Positions 59,430 to 64,000 of a stretch of 64,000 bases of DNA are shown here, in pieces. Origin of the DNA: Ancylobacter oerskovii (GTDB taxonomy: Bacteria; Pseudomonadota; Alphaproteobacteria; Rhizobiales; Xanthobacteraceae); the NCBI RefSeq assembly GCF_018390555.1, contig NZ_JAHBGB010000002.1, forward strand, positions 806,001 through 870,000. Direction: 5' to 3'. The notes under the pieces are model-generated. The model was not told the origin of the DNA. It saw nothing but the letters and a program-made list of their open reading frames with translations, and did not search any database. Positions within the stretch are counted from its first letter, which is position 1, and every line of letters begins with the position of its first letter. The position numbers were made by a program, and so were the translations under genes.

Positions 59430-62400
59430 GCCTGTCCCTCCCGCGAGGAGACGCTGCGCGCGGCCACCGCCTCCAGCGCCTTGTTGCGCGCCGCCATGAA
59501 GTCCACCTTGCCCGAACCGAGCAGGGGCAGGCTGTCCATGAAGAGGATCTCGGCCGGGATCATCAGCTCGGTGGCGCCGACCTCGCGGCCATGCGCCTGC
59601 AGGGCCGCGCGGGTGAGATCGGTGGCGGTGGTGAGCAGCAGGATGCGCTCGCCCTTCCTGGCGTCCGGCACCGCCACGGTCACGTGCTCGGCGTCGGGCC
59701 GCAGGGCCGACACCATGGCATCGACGGCGGCGAGCGAGACCATTTCGCCGGCCACCTTGGCGAAGCGCTTGGCACGGCCGCGAATGGCGACGAAGCCTTC
59801 CTCGTCGATGGCGACGATGTCGCCGGTGTCGTACCAGCCGGCCTCCGGGGGCTGCATGTGGCCCGGCTCCTCGGCCCGCAAATAGCCGAGCATGATATTC
59901 GGCCCCTTCACATGCAGCCGCCCCCCGTCTTCAATCCCGGGGACCGGCTCGAGACGACGGCGGATTCCCGGCAGGATGCGCCCGACCGTGCCGGCCTTGT
60001 TGAACATCGGCGTGTTCACCGCCACCACCGGCGAGCATTCGGTCACACCGTAGCCTTCCAGGATGCGATGGCCGAAGCGCTCCATCCACACCCGCCGCGT
60101 CTCCGCCTTCACCGGCTCGGCGCCGGCCACCACGAAGCGCAGCGAGCGGAAATCGTAGGGATTGGCCGTACGGGCATAACCGGCGAGGAAGGTGTCGGTA
60201 CCGAAGATCGCGGTGGCGTTGGTGGCGTAGACCAGCTCCGGGATGATCCGGTAGTGCAGCGGCGAGGGATAGAGATAGGTCTTGGTGCCGGACACGATCG
60301 GCAGCACCAGCCCGCCCAGCAGGCCGAAGGAGTGGAACACCGGCAGCACGTTGAAGATGATGTCGGCCGGCGAGAAATCGATGCGCGCCGCCACCTGCGC
60401 CACATTGGCGAGCATGTTGCGGTGGCTCAGCACCACGCCCTTCGGCACGCCTTCCGAGCCGGAGGTGAACAGGATGAAGGCCGGCCCGTCGGGATCCATC
60501 CGCACCGGCAACCGTGCAGGCAGCATCCCCTTCAGCTTGTCGAAGGCGGTGATGCCGCCGCGGATGTCCTCCGTCATCACGATGCGCACATGCTTTGCGA
60601 GCTCGGCGATCTCGTCCTCCAGCCGCGCCTTCTCGATGAAGGCCTTGGAGGTGACGATGGTGGTGAGCTTCGCCGTCTTGCAAGCGGAGACGAGATTGGC
60701 GGCGCCGGCGGTGTAGTTGAGCATCGCCGGCACCCGGCCATGGCGATGCAGGCCGAGCAGCACCACGATGATGCCGGCCGCGTTCGGCAACAGCACGCCC
60801 ACGGCCTCGCCCGGGCCGGTCAGCGCGGCGAGCTTGGCGCCGAGGATCTTCGCGCCGAGGAACAGCTTGCGGTAGGTGAGCTGGGTGCCGAGCGGGTCCT
60901 CGACGATCAGCCGCTTGCGGCCCAGACGATCGGCGGTCGCCTCCACCGCCTCATAGAGCGTCGTGCCGGTATGGCTGGTCTCGAAGACGAGGTCGCTCAT
61001 CACGTCGTAGAGCGCGGCTCCTGCCGCCCGGCGGCGCTTGCGGCCGAACAGTTCCTTGTCGACCTGCAGCCGGCGCGGCGGCAGGATGGTGACGCGCACC
61101 TTGGGGAACCAGCGCTTGCGGGTCTGATCCGCGGTGAGGCGCGAGAACGGGGTCTGCTCCAGCCCCTCGATGCGCACCGGCACGATCTGCGCGTCGGACT
61201 TGTCGGCGATCAGCGCCGACCCGTCATAGATCTTCATGATCGAGCCGGTGACGGTGATGCGCCCCTCGGGGAAGATCACCAGCGTCTCGCCCTGCTGCAC
61301 CAGCCGGATGAGATCGCGCGTGGCGAGCGGCCGGGTCGGGTCGAGCGGGAAGGCACGTACCAGTTTCAGGAACGGCTTGATCCACCAGCGCTGGGCGATG
61401 CCGGCATCGACCGCGAAGATCGGGTCGTTGTCGAGCAGCGCCATGATCAGCGGTGCGTCGAGGAAGCTCACATGGTTGATCGCCACCACGGTGCGCTCGC
61501 CGGAGGCCCGCAGATGCTCGGCACCCGTCACCTCGACACGGAACAGCACCCGGAAGATGACGCGGATCAGATCGCGCATCACATGGCCCTGGAAGGCGCG
61601 CCCGACCGCGACGGCCACCAGCAATGTCGAGAGGCCGACCAGCGCCATCAGCAGCGGCACGCCCGCGCCGGCGACCTGCAGCAGCGCCACCACCACCGCG
61701 GCGGCGGTCATGAAGGCGGCGTTCAGCACATTGTTGGCGGCGATCACGCGGGCGCGCTGGTCTTCCGGCGCCTCGCTCTGCACATAGGCGAAGGTCGGCA
61801 CCACGAAGGCGCCGCCCGACGCCGCGAGCCCCGTCAGCGCGAGCGCGATCCACGGCCCTGAGCCGGTCGCGAGGAATTCCCGCCACCCCATCAGCCCGGC
61901 CGCTGCCGGCTCGCCGGCGATGCCCCAGGCGATGAGCAGCGCGAAGATGCCGAGCGTGATGCCGGAGAACGGCACCAGCGCCAGCAGGATGTGCCCCTCC
62001 GACAGCTTGGCCGCCAAAGTGGAGCCGATGGCGACACCGACGGTGAACAGCATGAGGAACAGGGTGACGACCCCCTGGTCGCCGCCGATATTCTCGCGCA
62101 CCAGGGTGGGCAGCAGCGACAGCACCACCGCCCCGACCAGCCAGAACCAGCTGACGATCAGCGCGCCGATCCACACCGGCCGGCGAACCTTCAGCTCGGC
62201 CAGCAGCCGGGCGGTCGCGCGGAAGATGTTGGCGTCGATACGCAGGTCCGGTGCCGCCGGGCCGGTCGGCGGGATGAAGCGGGCCGCGAGCCAGGAAAAA
62301 ACGGTGACGGCGAAGGTGAAGACGGCGACCAACCATTCCCCGGTATGGGTGATGGCGATGGCACCGCCCACCGTGCCGGCGAGGATGGCGATGAAGGTGG

Positions 62401-62839
62401 CCATCTCGATCAGCGCGTTGCCGGAGACCAGTTCCTCCTTGGCGAGCTGGTCGGGCAGGATGCCGTATTTCACCGGCCCGAACAGCGCGCTCAGCGCGCC
62501 CATGAAGAACAGCCCGACGAACAACAGCGGCAAGGACTGCAGCACGAAGCCGATGACCGCCACGAGGATGATCCAGATCTCGGCGAACTTCAGCCGGCGC
62601 GCCACCAGCGCCTTGTCGTAACGGTCAGCCAACTGGCCGCCGAGGGCCGAGAGCAGGAAGAAGGGCAGGATGAACACGCCGCCGGCGGCGGTGACGAGGG
62701 CGCCCCCATGCGTCTCGCCGAGTCCGTAGAGGATCAGCAGCGCCATGGCGTTCTTCACGAAATTGTCGTTGAAGGCGCTGAAGAACTGGGCCCAGAACAT
62801 CGGCGCGAAGCGCCGTGCCGTCATCAGCCGCGTGAACAT
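59426..62839 (-). CDS. Trifunctional Aas-like protein: LplT-type transporter, PlsC acyltransferase, acyl-ACP synthetase
   Basis: A 1137-residue fusion. Residues 1 to about 410: MFS flippase of the LplT type (FWAQFFSAFNDNFVKNAMALLIL, then about twelve helices). About 425-620: PlsC-like acyltransferase with NHVSFLD (HxxxxD near 455-461) and FPEGRITVTG. About 640-1137: AMP-binding ligase with ILFTSGSEGVPKGV (near 788-795), GYGVTECSPVVA and YDTGDIV. In E. coli LplT and Aas are separate and together recycle lysophosphatidylethanolamine; fusion of all three is common in alphaproteobacteria. ATG 62839 has GAGGG 8 bases upstream; a TTG at 62857 is less likely. First gene of the operon with the TetR gene. 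Confidence 0.93.
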   Translation of the reverse strand: MFTRLMTARRFAPMFWAQFFSAFNDNFVKNAMALLILYGLGETHGGALVTAAGGVFILPFFLLSALGGQLADRYDKALVARRLKFAEIWIILVAVIGFVLQSLPLLFVGLFFMGALSALFGPVKYGILPDQLAKEELVSGNALIEMATFIAILAGTVGGAIAITHTGEWLVAVFTFAVTVFSWLAARFIPPTGPAAPDLRIDANIFRATARLLAELKVRRPVWIGALIVSWFWLVGAVVLSLLPTLVRENIGGDQGVVTLFLMLFTVGVAIGSTLAAKLSEGHILLALVPFSGITLGIFALLIAWGIAGEPAAAGLMGWREFLATGSGPWIALALTGLAASGGAFVVPTFAYVQSEAPEDQRARVIAANNVLNAAFMTAAAVVVALLQVAGAGVPLLMALVGLSTLLVAVAVGRAFQGHVMRDLIRVIFRVLFRVEVTGAEHLRASGERTVVAINHVSFLDAPLIMALLDNDPIFAVDAGIAQRWWIKPFLKLVRAFPLDPTRPLATRDLIRLVQQGETLVIFPEGRITVTGSIMKIYDGSALIADKSDAQIVPVRIEGLEQTPFSRLTADQTRKRWFPKVRVTILPPRRLQVDKELFGRKRRRAAGAALYDVMSDLVFETSHTGTTLYEAVEATADRLGRKRLIVEDPLGTQLTYRKLFLGAKILGAKLAALTGPGEAVGVLLPNAAGIIVVLLGLHRHGRVPAMLNYTAGAANLVSACKTAKLTTIVTSKAFIEKARLEDEIAELAKHVRIVMTEDIRGGITAFDKLKGMLPARLPVRMDPDGPAFILFTSGSEGVPKGVVLSHRNMLANVAQVAARIDFSPADIIFNVLPVFHSFGLLGGLVLPIVSGTKTYLYPSPLHYRIIPELVYATNATAIFGTDTFLAGYARTANPYDFRSLRFVVAGAEPVKAETRRVWMERFGHRILEGYGVTECSPVVAVNTPMFNKAGTVGRILPGIRRRLEPVPGIEDGGRLHVKGPNIMLGYLRAEEPGHMQPPEAGWYDTGDIVAIDEEGFVAIRGRAKRFAKVAGEMVSLAAVDAMVSALRPDAEHVTVAVPDARKGERILLLTTATDLTRAALQAHGREVGATELMIPAEILFMDSLPLLGSGKVDFMAARNKALEAVAARSVSSREGQA

Positions 62840-62862
62840 CCGGCACACCCTCTTCAAATATG

Positions 62863-62880
62863 TTAGTGAACGATCACTTA
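62863..62880. promoter_or_regulatory. Palindromic operator upstream of aas-tetR
   Basis: TTAGTGA-ACGA-TCACTTA, an 18-base palindrome with one mismatch, 24 bases before the aas start. The size and symmetry fit a TetR-family operator, and the tetR gene is in the operon it precedes. Confidence 0.7.
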
Positions 62881-63066
62881 CAAAATTTGCGCCGTAACGT
62901 CAATGCCGGAAACGGGAGCCGAGGCTGCGCGAACGGCAGGCCCGTCCCCGACGCCGGCACCCCGCCGGCACCCCGCCGGTGCTTGCCAGCCCGGCGGGGC
63001 TCGCCTAGACCGGAGGCTCGGGCGAGCGGCGCCGGCGCCGCGGCTTCGAGTGGCGAAAGAGAGGAC

Positions 63067-63357
63067 ATGATCAGGTTTCTGCTGCGCTTTCTCGGACTTT
63101 GGCTGCTTGCCGGCGGCTTCGTGGCGCTGGTGCTCGACGGGGTGCGCTCCATCGCCTCCTCGCGGCTGCTCTACACGCCCCTGGGCGATGCCTGGGCGGC
63201 GGCGAGCGCGACCAGCCTCGGGCAGGCACTGGGCGACGCCGATCTGCCGGCCGGCGGCTGGAGCCACCTCGCCGCGCCGCTGCTGCAAGCGCCGCTGGCG
63301 GCGGTGCTGATCGTCCTCGGCCTGCTGCTGCTCCTCGCCGGGCGCAGGCGCGCCTGA
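63067..63357 (+). CDS. Small membrane protein of unknown function
   Basis: A 96-residue protein with two transmembrane helices, about 7-27 (RFLGLWLLAGGFVALVLDGVRS) and 74-92 (APLAAVLIVLGLLLLLAGRR), around a short periplasmic loop (RLLYTPLGDAWAAASATSLGQALGDADLPAGGW). The C-terminus is basic. Similar small proteins occur before msrA in alphaproteobacteria, from memory; no function known. GAGAGG is a few bases before ATG 63067. The 227-base gap upstream holds the aas operator and its promoter. Confidence 0.75.
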   Translation: MIRFLLRFLGLWLLAGGFVALVLDGVRSIASSRLLYTPLGDAWAAASATSLGQALGDADLPAGGWSHLAAPLLQAPLAAVLIVLGLLLLLAGRRRA

Positions 63358-63423
63358 CGCCTCCCCTCGCAATCGCGACGGCGGATCACCATATTGAGGC
63401 GCGGAAAAGCGAGGGACGTAAAC

Positions 63424-64000
63424 ATGTTCTTCTTCAAGAAATCGCTGGAACTGCCCACCCCGTCCGAGGCGCTGCCGGGACGGGCAAGTCCGTTGCCGAC
63501 GGCCTCGACGCATTTCGTCAATGGCCATGCGCTCAAGGGGCCCTATCCCGAGGGACTGGAAACCGCCGTCTTCGCGCTGGGCTGCTTCTGGGGCGCCGAG
63601 CGCAAATTCTGGCAGACGCCCGGCGTATGGGTGAGCGCGGTCGGCTACATCAACGGGCCGACGCTCAACCCGACCTATGAGGAGGTCTGCTCCGGCCGCA
63701 CCGGCCATACCGAGGCGGTGCTGGTGGTCTTCGATCCCAAGGTGGTGAGCTACGACGAGTTGCTGAAGGTGTTCTGGGAATCGCACGACCCGACCCAGGG
63801 CATGCGCCAGGGCAACGATATCGGCACCCAGTACCGCTCCGGCATCTACACCTTCTCCCCCGAGCAGCAGGCGGCGGCGGAGGCGAGCCGGGCGGCCTAT
63901 GGCGCGGCGCTGGCGGCGAAGGGCTACGATCCCATCACCACCGAGATCGTGCCGGCCCCGGAATTCTATTTCGCCGAGGGCTATCACCAGCAATACCTCG
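63424..64000 (+). CDS. msrA: Peptide methionine (S)-S-oxide reductase MsrA, 3' end outside window
   Basis: The first 192 residues of MsrA, which repairs methionine-S-sulfoxide in proteins. The catalytic motif [13 protein letters not shown] (GCFWG, Cys near 54) is followed by [49 protein letters not shown] and AEGYHQQYL, all conserved. The frame is still open at base 64000; by family length only some 20-25 residues are missing. ATG 63424 follows the small membrane gene by 66 bases. Confidence 0.95.
   Translation, partial: MFFFKKSLELPTPSEALPGRASPLPTASTHFVNGHALKGPYPEGLETAVFALGCFWGAERKFWQTPGVWVSAVGYINGPTLNPTYEEVCSGRTGHTEAVLVVFDPKVVSYDELLKVFWESHDPTQGMRQGNDIGTQYRSGIYTFSPEQQAAAEASRAAYGAALAAKGYDPITTEIVPAPEFYFAEGYHQQYL

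Overview
The window is a GC-rich stretch of alphaproteobacterial chromosome. It contains a GcrA cell-cycle regulator, a complete NepR/EcfG/PhyR general stress response locus, a PodJ-like polarity protein, a SAM-II riboswitch on metZ and short upstream TTAA-N7-TTTA (CtrA-like) and GANTC (CcrM) motifs. Together these point to Hyphomicrobiales (Rhizobiales). The overall feel is of Xanthobacteraceae (Starkeya, Ancylobacter or Xanthobacter-like), but that family assignment is an impression from protein similarity, not a search. I see no transposase, integrase, CRISPR array, tRNA or rRNA operon. This is core chromosome, with its main oddity being a dispersed GC-rich palindromic repeat family.

Layout. 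1-3.3 kb: the 3' part of a CrbS-like hybrid histidine kinase facing a LuxR-type regulator, with a duplicated repeat block between them. 3.5-10.6 kb: YjbQ protein, esterase, a small secreted protein, a DsbA-fold isomerase, a MerR regulator and a 1010-residue PodJ-like coiled-coil/Sel1 protein. 10.7-18.1 kb: a ligase-associated DNA repair island (PdeM phosphoesterase, Lhr-like helicase, exonuclease, ATP-dependent ligase) built in two divergent arms around a TPR-methyltransferase. The ligase carries an in-frame palindromic repeat. 18.2-26.4 kb: a membrane protein, MATE transporter, pyrD, an S24-type regulator lacking the nucleophile serine, a peroxiredoxin, def-fmt-acetyltransferase and rmuC.

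26.5-32.5 kb: an FdsR-like LysR regulator and the general stress response locus. nepR-ecfG run leftward and phyR plus its HWE-type kinase run rightward from a shared promoter region. EcfG-type promoters (GGAAC-N16/17-[CG]GTT) are also visible before a DUF1328 membrane protein and a PRC-barrel protein. 32.6-41.4 kb: glnD, a class A penicillin-binding protein, a zinc metallopeptidase, gcrA and two small envelope proteins. 41.6-46.4 kb: argD-argF-hslO and argE. 46.4-53.5 kb: trkH, apaG, metZ with its riboswitch, dcd, an unknown gene, nudC and a HIT protein. 53.7-64 kb: proline iminopeptidase, a Cds1-like PLP enzyme, the SRP RNA with promoter, dnaX-ybaB, a tetR-aas operon with a palindromic operator, a small membrane protein and a 3'-truncated msrA.

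Tightly packed gene pairs with 4-base ATGA/GTGA overlaps recur (exonuclease/ligase, DUF952/pyrD, fmt/GNAT, nepR/ecfG, argD/argF, HIT/nudC, aas/tetR). They mark likely translationally coupled operons.
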